Positions 36,382 through 44,717 are shown, counted from the stretch's first letter. The stretch is DNA of 64,000 bases from Pyrinomonadaceae bacterium (GCA_030841105.1 JAVEDE010000121.1:16409-80408), one strand, 5' to 3'. Made by a program: numbers and translations. The notes: generated by a model from the letters alone, not told the origin.

Positions 36382-36999
36382 ATGCACGCGCTCAAACAAA
36401 TTCTAACTTATCTATTGGCATTCGGCTTGGTTCTCATCTGGCAACCCCTTCAAGGACTCGCACAACAGAATTACGCCGCGTCAAAAATCTCTCAAACCAC
36501 TCCGGCGACGCAGGACGGGCAACACGACTTTGACTTCGAGATCGGCACTTGGAGAACCGAACTGTCGCGGCTCCAGCGACCCCTCACCGGCTCGACCACT
36601 TGGGTCAAATACGAGGGCACGACCGTCGTCCGAAAGGTTTTGGGGGGTCGCGCCATTCTGGTTGAACTCGTGGCCGACGGCCCGGCGGGTCGCTTCGAAG
36701 GTCTGGCTCTACGTCTATATGATCCCCAAGCCCGGCAGTGGAGCCTCAATTTTGCCGGTGCTGGCAGTGGCGTCATGAGCGTGCCTACAATCGGTGCCTT
36801 CAAAAATGGGCGCGGCGAGTTTTACTCGCACGAAACATATAATGGCCGAACCATCTTTGTTCGATTTGTAATCTCGGACATTACTCCCGACTCTTGCCGT
36901 TTTGAACAGGCATTCTCGGACGATGGAGGCAAGACGTGGGAAGTAAACTGGGTGGCGATAGATACGCGGGTGAAAGGCGAGCCTGCTAAAGTGCGTTGA
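36382..36999 (+). CDS. Secreted DUF1579-like protein
   Basis: A 205-residue protein with a signal peptide (ILTYLLAFGLVLIWQPLQGLAQ) and a mature all-beta domain starting GQHDFDFEIGTWRTELSRL. The D-F-x-x-G-x-W opening followed by KYEGTTVVRKVLGGRAILVE and LRLYDPQARQWSLNFA is typical of DUF1579/lipocalin-like domains with unknown ligand. The ATG at 36382 follows a perfect AGGAGG at 36371-36376, so an earlier in-frame ATG at 36283 is rejected. It follows the hydrolase gene by 108 bases on the same strand. Confidence 0.82.
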   Translation: MHALKQILTYLLAFGLVLIWQPLQGLAQQNYAASKISQTTPATQDGQHDFDFEIGTWRTELSRLQRPLTGSTTWVKYEGTTVVRKVLGGRAILVELVADGPAGRFEGLALRLYDPQARQWSLNFAGAGSGVMSVPTIGAFKNGRGEFYSHETYNGRTIFVRFVISDITPDSCRFEQAFSDDGGKTWEVNWVAIDTRVKGEPAKVR

Positions 37000-37098
37000 G
37001 TTTAACTACATACCGAATACGGGATAGTTGTGTGGCAAATATATTTTAGCCGCTGTAAGCAGCGTATGAGCCGATCCGTCAACAGCGAGAGATGGTAA

Positions 37099-37158
37099 TG
37101 AAGAAAGTTCTACTACTGTTAGCAATCCCGCTTTGCTTTCTCATCTCTATTTGTTAAT
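37099..37158 (+). pseudogene. Orphan signal-peptide relic
   Basis: A 19-codon frame MKKVLLLLAIPLCFLISIC, stopping at 37156-37158, reads as a complete export signal with nothing attached. GAGAGATGGT lies just upstream as a possible ribosome site. Its end overlaps the stop codon of the opposite-strand TolB fusion (37147-37149). This looks like the truncated 5' end of a secreted-protein gene cut off where the neighbouring gene joined; a real micro-peptide is a less likely reading. Confidence 0.4.
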
Positions 37159-39507
37159 CAGCACGATGTCGCCTATTTCTGTTCCGCGTTCAGCGACAAA
37201 CATCTTGCCGTCGGGCGACCAGGCAAAACGAAAAATCGTCTCGGACGTAAAATTCGTTAATTGCTTGGCCGGGCTTCCGTCCAAAGGTTGCAGCCAAATG
37301 TTCGAGACGCCGTGGCGGTTAACAATAAAGGTCAGGGCGCGTCCGTCCGGCGTCCATTGAATACCCGATTCAATGATAGTTGTCGGAGATTTATCAAATA
37401 CTTTAACGGGTTCGCCGCCGTCAGACGGGATCACGGCGAGTTTGGAAAACGTATCAACATCCGCGCGATAGAAGCAAGCGATAAAGCGTCCGTCCGGCGA
37501 GAAGCGCGGAACTGATGTGATTTTATCCGAAAGTTGAATCGCCGCCTCATTGCCGTCAATCGAAGTCTTCCACACTCTGGGCGAGTCTTTATCCACTAAC
37601 ATATACACAACCCAGCGTCCATCAGGCGAAATGTCCGGGCGCAGTTCGGAGACGCCGTTGGTAAACTGCGCGCACTCGCCTGTCTCAAGATTCATTTTCC
37701 ACAAGTGCGGTGCACCGTCGGCAGCTTTTGAGACATAAACCATGGTGCGCCCGTCGGCTGAAACCGTCGGCTCGACGTTCGCCCCGGCAGTGGTCGTTAA
37801 TTGTTTCTGATTGCTTCCGTCCGCGTTCATCAACCAGATATCTTCTTTTCCGCTGGCCGTCGAACCGTAAATAATTCTGCCGTCCCGTAGCCATTGAACG
37901 CCTAACATCCAGCCCAACTCTTTGCTGTTGCCGGAAAGAATCTTGACGGCTTCGCTGGCTTTATCGCCCGGCGCAATCCACAGATTCACGATGCGGCGAT
38001 GCAGGATTGTCACGAGCGACTTCATATCAGCGGTGACGCTGGCGCTTGAATAACTATTTGAATCTTTGGTAATCGCTCGCGCTTCGCCGCCGGGGTAATC
38101 TATTTGCCATAATTGATAAGCGAGCAACGAAGCCTTATCGCGTGCGGCAACGATTAACCCTGTTCCATCTGCCAACCACTCAATCGCATCAATTGCTTCC
38201 CACTGATGAGTGTTGAAGATGGTCTGCTTGCCGTCCGCCACTTGCACTGCAACCAGATGAGTTTTCGGGTTCGCCGGGTTTGAGGTTTCCATTCTCGCCT
38301 GACGGATAATGATTTTACCGTCAGGCGACCAGGCAGGCGCGGCGTCGGTCATCCAGTGAACGCCTTCATGAAAGGCAAGATGCTGCAGTTGATTTGCGTC
38401 GTCAAGATTGGCGATGATCAAATGCGTTTCATTGCGTCTTAAATAATTTCGCACAAACGCGAAACGTTTCTTATCCGGCGCGAAACTAATTTGGCTGTCA
38501 ACGTCCGTCAGAATCTTGCGCGCCGCCCCGCCCAGTACCGGAACCTGATACAAACCGCCGAAAGACCAATCTTTATCGTAATTGACATAGAAAATCGAGT
38601 TGCTATCAGGAGAGAAAGTAATCCCTACAAAATGGCTACCGCTTGGCTGAACGACTTCGATTCTGCCCGCGACCTCTACCTGCCTGACCCACAGACTTTC
38701 CTGTCCGCGCTCGTTTTGGATGTAAGCGACATATTTGCCGTCAGGGGAAACAGCGGTAAGCAAAACTTGCCCGTTGTTAGTTAGCTGCGTCGTGCGCGTG
38801 AGCGGTGACAGCGTAGCAAAACCGGATGCGGCTTCGTTTTTTCGCGTCAGACGAAAAAGCCCTATCGCCATTGCAACGGCAAACAGAAGCAACACCGGCG
38901 CAAGCCATCTGGTTGGAAAACTAAAACGCGTGCGCTGTGTCGCCGACTGTAACTCGCCGTGTCTCGCGGGCGGCAGGTGCGACTCCGCATCCGCCGCCTT
39001 GACGTTTACGATTGCGACATCGCCTTCCTCATTCCCGTTTGCGCGCGCGTCTGTGCTTGCGGCCTCAACTGCTGCTACGTCACCAAGTTCGGCGTCGCTA
39101 ATTTTCTCGCTGACTGTGGTCGTGTCGGGTGCGGCTCTGTGGTGGCCGTTTTCCGGCTTGGCATGTGTCGCGCCGTCAATCGCTTTCACGTCGGCGATAA
39201 AACGGTAGCCGTGCTTTGGCACGGTTTCAATGAATTGATTTTCGGTGTGATTCTGACCTAAAGCCTTCCGTAACGTGAACACATTTTGTGCAATCGTGGA
39301 TTCTTCGACGAAAGCATCAGCCCAAATCTCTTCCAGTAATTCATCTTTGCCGACGACGTGACCGCTCCGCCGCACCAGCAAGGCTAAGGTATCGAACGCT
39401 TTTGGAGTCAAAGGCACAGGGTCGCCGTCGCGCATTAAACGCCGTTGCTCCAAATCCAAAGTGAAGTTTCCAAAATTGAAACAGCGCGCTCCGTTTTCGT
39501 TATTCAC
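37147..39507 (-). CDS. Winged-helix regulator fused to a TolB-type beta-propeller
   Basis: A 786-residue CadC/ToxR-like membrane protein common in Acidobacteriota. The N-terminal OmpR-type winged helix (about 8-105: FGNFTLDLEQRRLMRDG, LTPKAFDTLALLVRRSGHVV, NVFTLRKALG, IETVPKHGYRFIADV) is followed by a disordered linker, one membrane helix (LAPVLLLFAVAMAIGLF, near 210) and a periplasmic propeller with repeated TolB/PD40 motifs (SPDGKYVAYI, SPDGKIIIRQ, SADGRTMVYVS, SPDGRWVVYM, SPDGRFIACF, TPDGRALTFI, SPDGKMFVAE). It presumably senses a periplasmic signal and regulates nearby or distant genes. By eye its base composition is less GC-rich than most of the window. Confidence 0.9.
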   Translation of the reverse strand: MNNENGARCFNFGNFTLDLEQRRLMRDGDPVPLTPKAFDTLALLVRRSGHVVGKDELLEEIWADAFVEESTIAQNVFTLRKALGQNHTENQFIETVPKHGYRFIADVKAIDGATHAKPENGHHRAAPDTTTVSEKISDAELGDVAAVEAASTDARANGNEEGDVAIVNVKAADAESHLPPARHGELQSATQRTRFSFPTRWLAPVLLLFAVAMAIGLFRLTRKNEAASGFATLSPLTRTTQLTNNGQVLLTAVSPDGKYVAYIQNERGQESLWVRQVEVAGRIEVVQPSGSHFVGITFSPDSNSIFYVNYDKDWSFGGLYQVPVLGGAARKILTDVDSQISFAPDKKRFAFVRNYLRRNETHLIIANLDDANQLQHLAFHEGVHWMTDAAPAWSPDGKIIIRQARMETSNPANPKTHLVAVQVADGKQTIFNTHQWEAIDAIEWLADGTGLIVAARDKASLLAYQLWQIDYPGGEARAITKDSNSYSSASVTADMKSLVTILHRRIVNLWIAPGDKASEAVKILSGNSKELGWMLGVQWLRDGRIIYGSTASGKEDIWLMNADGSNQKQLTTTAGANVEPTVSADGRTMVYVSKAADGAPHLWKMNLETGECAQFTNGVSELRPDISPDGRWVVYMLVDKDSPRVWKTSIDGNEAAIQLSDKITSVPRFSPDGRFIACFYRADVDTFSKLAVIPSDGGEPVKVFDKSPTTIIESGIQWTPDGRALTFIVNRHGVSNIWLQPLDGSPAKQLTNFTSETIFRFAWSPDGKMFVAERGTEIGDIVLINK

Positions 39508-39610
39508 CGTTTGATAAATCCTTTAATAAAAGCATTCAAGAAATTTTGATGTCATTTTAAACCCGAATTTCAAGATTTTCAGCCCGCTGGAAAACTACAC
39601 TCCGGGTTGC

Positions 39611-39715
39611 GAGGCTCTGATGCAAAAGTCGAATTAGTGTCCGTTAGTTCGAACCAGCGAGTTTTCACTGACTCACCATGTCGCGGCTACTAACAGACTT
39701 TTGCGTCAAAGCCGC
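39611..39715. mobile_element. MITE-like element with 20-bp terminal inverted repeats
   Basis: Termini 39611-39630 and 39696-39715 match at 17 of 20 positions as inverted repeats and share GCAAAAGTC at their inner ends. The 105-bp element has no coding capacity. The ends resemble insertion-sequence termini of the GGCNNTGNNGCAAAA type, so it is probably a deletion derivative of an IS. No convincing target duplication was seen. Confidence 0.5.
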
Positions 39716-39734
39716 GCACGCGAGATGAAAGTTG

Positions 39735-39913
39735 AGACATATCCCTAGATGCTTGACGAACACCAAGGGATGTCAAAACCAAGATTGATGGCTGCCCGTA
39801 AGGAAAACCCCCACCTTCCCTAAGCCTTCACGCCATAGTTGGGGCAGGCGATTCTTTGAGCCTGCGAGTTGAAGAAGTGTCCTCACTCCGAGGACATCCT
39901 CTCGGTAGCCGAG
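39735..39913 (+). ncRNA. Structured leader candidate with several hairpins
   Basis: Four stems lie in order before the gene at 39966: GACATATCCCT/AGGGATGTC (39736-39774, two-base bulge), GCAGGC/GCCTGC (39844-39865), TGTCCTC/GAGGACA (39878-39896, 5-base loop) and CTCGG/CCGAG (39901-39913, 3-base loop). CTGCCC near 39793 could also pair with GGGCAG at 39842, closing a multi-branch fold. The last stem ends 52 bases before the start codon. It does not match a riboswitch class I know; it could be a regulatory leader or an unrelated small RNA. The remaining parts of 39508-39965 hold the MITE-like element and nothing else recognisable. Confidence 0.4.
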
Positions 39914-39965
39914 CGCCGTGTCGAAGGTGCTCAACTACTTTAACCCTGTCTACAAGGAGATTTTT

Positions 39966-40886
39966 ATGAGTTTGATTAAAGGATTACAACGGAGGTATTC
40001 GCTGGCTATCGCGCTGCTGGCGGCCTTCGTCTTGGTGGGAGGCGCGGCTGTCTGGCACGCGTCCAAACTTCCGGCCGAAGCCTCTTCTGAGGATAAACAG
40101 GAGATGCAAAAGCGTCTGCGTAAAGGTGTGGGGAGCGAAGTTCGCTTTGCGTCCGCCGCCGCCAACCCTCAGCAGATAGATGAAGCAGTCAAGTCTACGG
40201 ACGAGTTCATCTATTGGCGTTCCGGCCTCGGGATGTCGGACGAAACGAAGAAGAGACTGGCGAAAGCCGAAAGCGACGTGCTGAAAGGCAAGGCCAAACG
40301 CATCACCCTCGACGAGTTGACCGACACCCTCACCACGGCCGCTGTGGATCGGCTGGCAACTCTCACGGACGACGAGATTGAACTGGCCGCCAACGCCTCG
40401 GCCGACGCGCAGGGTGAAATCCGCTCGCGCGCCGACGGCAAGTGGGGTGTCTTGACTAAGAAGGAATTGATTCAGCAGGCGAAATCCGGTCGCGAGTGGA
40501 GCCAGCGGGGCGACGCCTCGCTGCGCGCCGGGCTACGCACGATGATTGAAGAACAAGTGAGCGACCGCGCGGTCAAACTCGGCGCAGCCTTGCCGGAGCA
40601 GTTCGGGCAAGCCAGCGCGCAGGGCGTGACGCCGACGCAGGCGCTCCTCATCGCCTACTCCGTGGCCGCCGACGACCCGTTGGCTGATTCGCGTGGCGAC
40701 ATCGAGCAGCAGTTGGTGCAGAAGAGAATGGAGGCTCGCCAGACCAGAGAGCAGAAACAGGCGTTGAAGCACATCTCCGGCCGACCCTACGGCCCGCGCG
40801 GGTTGGTACACCCGTCCGCCGCGCACATCTTCCTCAAGTCCGGCGTCGAGAAGCTTCTGAGCCGCAGCGAAGGAGGTAAGAAATAA
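39966..40886 (+). CDS. Signal-anchored protein of unknown function
   Basis: A 306-residue protein with one N-terminal hydrophobic segment (LAIALLAAFVLVGGAAVWHA, about 14-33) acting as signal or anchor; the rest is predicted helical, charged and periplasmic. No known domain is recognised. Visible segments include STDEFIYWRSGLGMSDETKKRL, ITLDELTDTLTTAAVDRLATL and a basic C-terminus ending SRSEGGKK. The ATG at 39966 follows AAGGAG. It shares one base with the next gene (TAATG), and GGAGG before that start shows tight coupling, so the two products probably act together. A structured leader precedes it. Confidence 0.75.
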   Translation: MSLIKGLQRRYSLAIALLAAFVLVGGAAVWHASKLPAEASSEDKQEMQKRLRKGVGSEVRFASAAANPQQIDEAVKSTDEFIYWRSGLGMSDETKKRLAKAESDVLKGKAKRITLDELTDTLTTAAVDRLATLTDDEIELAANASADAQGEIRSRADGKWGVLTKKELIQQAKSGREWSQRGDASLRAGLRTMIEEQVSDRAVKLGAALPEQFGQASAQGVTPTQALLIAYSVAADDPLADSRGDIEQQLVQKRMEARQTREQKQALKHISGRPYGPRGLVHPSAAHIFLKSGVEKLLSRSEGGKK

Positions 40887-41596
40887 TGAAAAAGTTACTG
40901 ATCGTTTTATCGCTCTGTCTCTTGTCGCTCCCCCTCATGTCCGGCCTGACGGGATGTAGCGGACTGATGAGCTATTGCAATTACACGGACGGCGTGCCGA
41001 ACGCGCCCTGGGTCGTCGGTTACAATAGTTTCGTGCGCACGGGCAGGGTGAACCCGGACGGCAGCTTCAGGGTTCAAAAGGCAAGCGATGAAAACTGCAC
41101 CCAGTTGCGCGCCCGGGTTAGCTTCGGCAACATTCGCGGAATATCCCTGTCGGCCAGTCCCGCGTCGGTCTACCTGCCCGCGCCTCCCACGTCCGGAACC
41201 ATCAGCGGCCATAGCATCAATACCACCTACGGTGCGCCGCGAGTGGAGTACTTCGACAGCAACGGCTACCTGATTGGTTCGGCTAACGTGACTTCGGTGT
41301 CGAGCGACGGCACATCGTTGCAGGCCAACATGCCCGACCTGTCCTACGTTTACTCAGGCAGCTATCAGGTCAGGGTCAGCAATCAGACACCCGACGGTTA
41401 TTACATGGACATCGTCGGCTCCGCGCCCATGACCGGATGGGGAAGAGACCGGCCTGACAGCGACGGCGACGGTTGGTACGACGATCAGGATTGCAGTCCT
41501 TACGACCCGTACCTCAACACAGACTGTAGCAGCAGTTGTGGCGGCGGCAGCAACTACGGCCCGCCTTACGAAGCGCCTACGTTCTGCGAATACTAG
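40886..41596 (+). CDS. Lipoprotein with Ig-like and calcium-loop features
   Basis: A 236-residue lipoprotein: signal sequence LLIVLSLCLLSLPLMSGLTGC with lipobox LTGC and acylated Cys24. The middle (about 60-170) reads as beta strands with ISLSASPASVYLP, PRVEYFDSNGYLIGS and SGSYQVRVSNQTPDG, like an IPT/TIG or other Ig-like domain. Near residue 195, DSDGDGWYDDQD resembles a thrombospondin type 3 or dockerin calcium loop. A cysteine- and glycine-rich tail follows (NTDCSSSCGGGSNYGPP, ending FCEY). It overlaps the preceding gene by one base. No named family is recognised. Confidence 0.75.
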   Translation: MKKLLIVLSLCLLSLPLMSGLTGCSGLMSYCNYTDGVPNAPWVVGYNSFVRTGRVNPDGSFRVQKASDENCTQLRARVSFGNIRGISLSASPASVYLPAPPTSGTISGHSINTTYGAPRVEYFDSNGYLIGSANVTSVSSDGTSLQANMPDLSYVYSGSYQVRVSNQTPDGYYMDIVGSAPMTGWGRDRPDSDGDGWYDDQDCSPYDPYLNTDCSSSCGGGSNYGPPYEAPTFCEY

Positions 41597-41687
41597 TTGA
41601 CGGTCTCGTCAATTCGTCCGTCAGTTCAAGGCGATTTCAGGGTTGCGACGCGCAATCCCAAACGCCCTGAGCATCTGAAGCAGACCA

Positions 41688-41742
41688 TTCCGCAGGCGGA
41701 AGTGAGCAACTCGATGTGCGTTGCTCACTTCCGCCTGCGGAA
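41688..41742. repeat. Perfect 23-bp inverted repeat after the lipoprotein gene
   Basis: Arms 41688-41710 and 41720-41742 are perfectly complementary over 23 bp with a 9-base loop. The outer part contains its own small palindrome (TTCCGCAGGCGGAA). The core GCGGAAGTGAGC is similar to the 20-bp hairpin at 332-382. It may end the lipoprotein transcript. The rest of 41597-41913 shows no gene. Confidence 0.75.
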
Positions 41743-41913
41743 CACCTGAGCCGAAGGCGCGGTTCAGCTTGGATGAAACATTACCACTCACAGTTATCAT
41801 TGGCTGCGGAGGAACGATTCGCGGCGTCATCGCGTGGATTCATCTCCCCGAAGAGTTCAAGGTACAAATCAAGTCGCTATTACAACAGCGAGCATCAGAA
41901 AGAGAGACAAATC

Positions 41914-42201
41914 ATGTTCAGAAGAATAAGTAACTTTGCGGTCGCTTGCGCGATGGTACTCGCCCTCGGCCTGACGACCGTCTTCGCCGCCACTAAGACG
42001 ACCACGATCCGCGTCGAGGGCATGAAGTGCAACCAGTGCTCCTCGTCCGTCGCCAAGGCTCTCAAGGCCACCAGCGGCGTGCAGGATGCGGTGATCAGTT
42101 CCGCGAAGGGTGAAGCCGTGATCACCTATGACGATGAGAAAGTGACCGAGGCGAAGCTGCGCGAGGTCATTAACAGCACGGGCTTCAAAGTCGCCGAGTA
42201 A
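41914..42201 (+). CDS. Periplasmic heavy-metal-associated (MerP-like) protein
   Basis: A 95-residue protein with a signal peptide (ISNFAVACAMVLALGLTTVFA) and a single ferredoxin-like HMA domain. The metal site is EGMKCNQCSSSVAKAL (MxCxxC), and the rest follows the family (VQDAVISSAKGEAVITYDDEKVT, INSTGFKVAE). It probably binds Cu(I) or Hg(II)-type ions in the periplasm. No P-type ATPase, mer or cop gene is adjacent, so the partner is elsewhere. The start at 41914 follows AGAGAGACAA and leaves a typical signal; a longer frame from 41716 would begin inside the hairpin. A UUCG-loop terminator follows. Confidence 0.9.
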   Translation: MFRRISNFAVACAMVLALGLTTVFAATKTTTIRVEGMKCNQCSSSVAKALKATSGVQDAVISSAKGEAVITYDDEKVTEAKLREVINSTGFKVAE

Positions 42202-42226
42202 CGGTAGCTTAACAAACGCTGTATAT

Positions 42227-42260
42227 GCGACGGGGACGGCTTTCGAGCCGTCCCCGTCGC
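42227..42260 (+). terminator. Hairpin with TTCG tetraloop after the metal-binding gene
   Basis: A perfect 15-bp GC-rich stem (42227-42241 with 42246-42260) is closed by the exceptionally stable TTCG loop, 25 bases after the stop codon. No T-run follows, but this is the clearest terminator-like hairpin of the region. Confidence 0.75.
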
Positions 42261-42364
42261 TGTCTGCCGCCGAACTTTTCCGTTGACGACAGGTTGTGTG
42301 CAGACGCCCACCGCCTTCAAACACCTCCGCCGTGCGACGGGCTTTCCATGTTCGGGTTGTTGGA

Positions 42365-42760
42365 CTACCGGGATTGTCCCCATTGCGAGTTCCACAGTCC
42401 GCGCGCCGAGAGGATGACACAGAAGAGCGCGGTCACGCCGAGCGCGATCAGCATCCAGACAAAGCGGAAGCCTCCGCTGGACTGGGCGATCCCGCTGGCG
42501 ATGCCGACACCCTTCCCCTTCATGTGGATGATGGGGACGCCAAACGAAAGCAGCGACCCGAGGAGCATGATGACGTACCCCGACCGCCGTTCGGCGAGCA
42601 CCAGCGTTCCGTACAGCCAGACGACCATGATGAGACTCCCCCCGATCAGATTGTTGAGTCCTCCCGGTTCCATCCCGTGGACGATGTCGTCCGCGAGGTG
42701 AAAGGAAAACAAGAGGATCGAGAGCAGCGACGCGATGGTTAACATAACGCTGTGTTTCAT
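42365..42760 (-). CDS. Four-helix membrane protein of unknown function
   Basis: A 131-residue protein with four predicted membrane helices: VMLTIASLLSILLFSFHLAD, LIGGSLIMVVWLYGTLVLAE, YVIMLLGSLLSFGVPIIHM and FVWMLIALGVTALFCVILSA. Conserved-looking polar positions inside the membrane part (HLADDIVHGMEPGG, PIIHMKG) might hold a metal or quinone, but no family is recognised. AGGAGAATATCAA lies before the ATG at 42760, a reasonable ribosome site. It is convergent with the metal-binding gene, separated by the TTCG terminator. Confidence 0.72.
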   Translation of the reverse strand: MKHSVMLTIASLLSILLFSFHLADDIVHGMEPGGLNNLIGGSLIMVVWLYGTLVLAERRSGYVIMLLGSLLSFGVPIIHMKGKGVGIASGIAQSSGGFRFVWMLIALGVTALFCVILSARGLWNSQWGQSR

Positions 42761-43045
42761 TTGATATTCTCCTGAGTAGACTTGTCTGTGCCTTTCGCCA
42801 CGTGCATGCGCGCGGTTGGCAGGGCGTTCATCGGCTTGCGCTCACCCGACATGCCGCGCGCGGAAATTTTGCAGAAGCGTACAGCTATTCTCCATTATCG
42901 TCATACCGCCCTCTGCTTCGGAAACCTTAGAATCAAACTGAATAAATAGGACATAGAAAACCAATGCCAGTGAGATTGAAAGGTGATTGGAGAAAGTTAT
43001 ACTACGTCTACCGGCGGGGCTTTGGGGAGAGACGGCAAGGGAATC

Positions 43046-43242
43046 ATGAAAAATGTTGTATTGAATAACGGCGTTGAGATGCCAATCCTAAGATTCGGCG
43101 TCTATCAGATACCTGATGCCGTGGAGTGTGAAAGAAGCGTATCCGAAGCTCTGCACACGGCTATCGGTTGATAGACACCGCGGCCGCTTACGGGAACGAA
43201 GAGGAGTGGGTCAGTTTCAATGTTCAACAGATAAAGAGGTAA
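43046..43242 (+). pseudogene. Frameshifted 5' fragment of an aldo/keto reductase gene
   Basis: The start [24 protein letters not shown] is the typical N-terminus of an aldo/keto reductase. The frame breaks near 43160 (apparent loss of one base) and stops at once. In the shifted frame it continues as [16 protein letters not shown], the conserved family block with the catalytic Asp and Tyr, and then ends at 43240-43242. The remaining two thirds of the gene are missing. Codon use and base composition look more AT-rich than the neighbours. Upstream, 42761-43045 holds no gene. Confidence 0.75.
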
Positions 43243-43280
43243 GCAAGGATTTTAGGATTTCCACAATAGGAGGTTGAGCG

Positions 43281-44717
43281 ATGAACGCCCCGCGCGTGGG
43301 TACGCCATCGAACAAGACGGCCGTGCTCGCGATCATCCTCGTGAGCTACACGATAATCGTGCTCGACATCTCGATTGTTATCACCGCGCTGCCGAAGATA
43401 CGCGTCGGCCTCGGCTTCTCGGAGACCGGACTCTCATGGGTGCAGAGCGCCTACACGCTCGCCTTCGGGGGGCTGCTCCTGCTCGGCGCACGCGCGGGCG
43501 ACATACTGGGACGTCGCCGCATGTTCAACGCGGGACTGATGCTCTTTACGGCCGCGTCGCTCGCGGTCGGCCTCGCGCAGTCGCCCGCCATGCTCATCGC
43601 CGCCCGCGCGGCTCAGGGTATCGGCGCAGCGGTTCTCGCTCCTTCGACGCTCGCCATCCTACAGACGACCTTCGCCGCGGGGACGGAGCGCACGCGGGCG
43701 GTCGCCTACTACGGCGCGGTCGCCGGGGTCGCGACGAGCATCGGGCTGGTGCTCGGCGGCGTCCTCGCCGACTGGCTCACGTGGCGCGTCGGGTTCTTCA
43801 TCAACCTGCCTATCGGGTTAGCACTGATGCTCATTACACCGCGCTACATTGCCGAGACTGAACGACACACGGGACGGTTCGACCTCGCCGGCGCACTGAG
43901 TTCGACCCTCGGCATGACCGCGCTCGTTTACGGTATCGTCCGTTCAGCGACCGCAGGTTGGAGCGATCCATTCACATTCGCGCCGGTGACGTTCGGCGTC
44001 TTGCTCTTAGCATTCTTAATTTTCAACGAATGGCGTGCCGAGCAGCCGATCATGCCGCTGCGTCTGTTTGACAGCCGCGAGCGCACGGGGGCGTATGTGG
44101 CGCGCGTCCTTTTCCTCGGCGCGATGATGGGCTTCTGGTTCTTCATGACCCAGTTCATGCAGGGTGTGATGAACTACAGCCCGCTCGGCGCGGGTGTCGG
44201 CTTCCTGCCGATGACGCTCGCCAACTTCGCAGTTGCTCTCGGTGTCGCGCGACTCACGCAGCGGTTCGGCAACGCGCGCCTGTTAGCCTGCGGCCTCGGC
44301 GTCACGCTCGTCGGGATGGCATGGCTCAGTCGCCTCTCCGCCGACACGTCCTACTTGACCGGCATCGCGTTGCCGATGATCCTGATCGGCATCGGTCAGG
44401 GCGGCACACTCAGCCCGCTCACCGTCTCTGGTATCGCGGGGGTCGAAGCCTCCGACGCGGGTGCTGCGTCAGGGCTGGTCAACGTGGCACACCAACTCGG
44501 CGCTTCGCTCGGACTCGGCGTTCTCGTCGTCGTCTTCGCCGCCGCACGTGGCGTCGGCACGCTCGACGCGCGGACGCTTCTCGCGCACCGCGTCGCGAAC
44601 GCGCTCAACGCCGGCACGGCGATGCTCGGTTTAGCCCTTATCGCCGTCGTCGCCTTGATCGTCCGACCCGGCCACGCCGCCGAAGCCGCCGGAATTTCGG
44701 AGCGCCGCGCGGCGTAG
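43281..44717 (+). CDS. MFS drug exporter, DHA2 (14-helix) type
   Basis: A 478-residue major facilitator superfamily exporter of the EmrB/QacA type. The first helix VLAIILVSYTIIVLDISIVITALPKI carries the family's LDxxIVxxALP motif. Motif A-like GARAGDILGRRRMF and motif C-like VAGVATSIGLVLGGVLAD follow, and about 14 helices are visible in total. DHA2 exporters expel drugs, dyes or organic ions by proton antiport. The ATG at 43281 follows AGGAGG. It lies between the reductase relic and an alcohol dehydrogenase gene, in what looks like an exchangeable gene block. Confidence 0.92.
   Translation: MNAPRVGTPSNKTAVLAIILVSYTIIVLDISIVITALPKIRVGLGFSETGLSWVQSAYTLAFGGLLLLGARAGDILGRRRMFNAGLMLFTAASLAVGLAQSPAMLIAARAAQGIGAAVLAPSTLAILQTTFAAGTERTRAVAYYGAVAGVATSIGLVLGGVLADWLTWRVGFFINLPIGLALMLITPRYIAETERHTGRFDLAGALSSTLGMTALVYGIVRSATAGWSDPFTFAPVTFGVLLLAFLIFNEWRAEQPIMPLRLFDSRERTGAYVARVLFLGAMMGFWFFMTQFMQGVMNYSPLGAGVGFLPMTLANFAVALGVARLTQRFGNARLLACGLGVTLVGMAWLSRLSADTSYLTGIALPMILIGIGQGGTLSPLTVSGIAGVEASDAGAASGLVNVAHQLGASLGLGVLVVVFAAARGVGTLDARTLLAHRVANALNAGTAMLGLALIAVVALIVRPGHAAEAAGISERRAA

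Noticed and set aside
39735..39913. Cyclic di-GMP (GEMM) or other known riboswitch
   Set aside because: The hallmark sequence blocks of GEMM, TPP, glycine and cobalamin riboswitches are not present; only generic stems are seen.
42225..42742. Open frames on the plus strand opposite the four-helix membrane protein
   Set aside because: Their products are Pro/Arg/Ser-rich without domains, and the minus-strand frame has clear membrane helices and a ribosome site.
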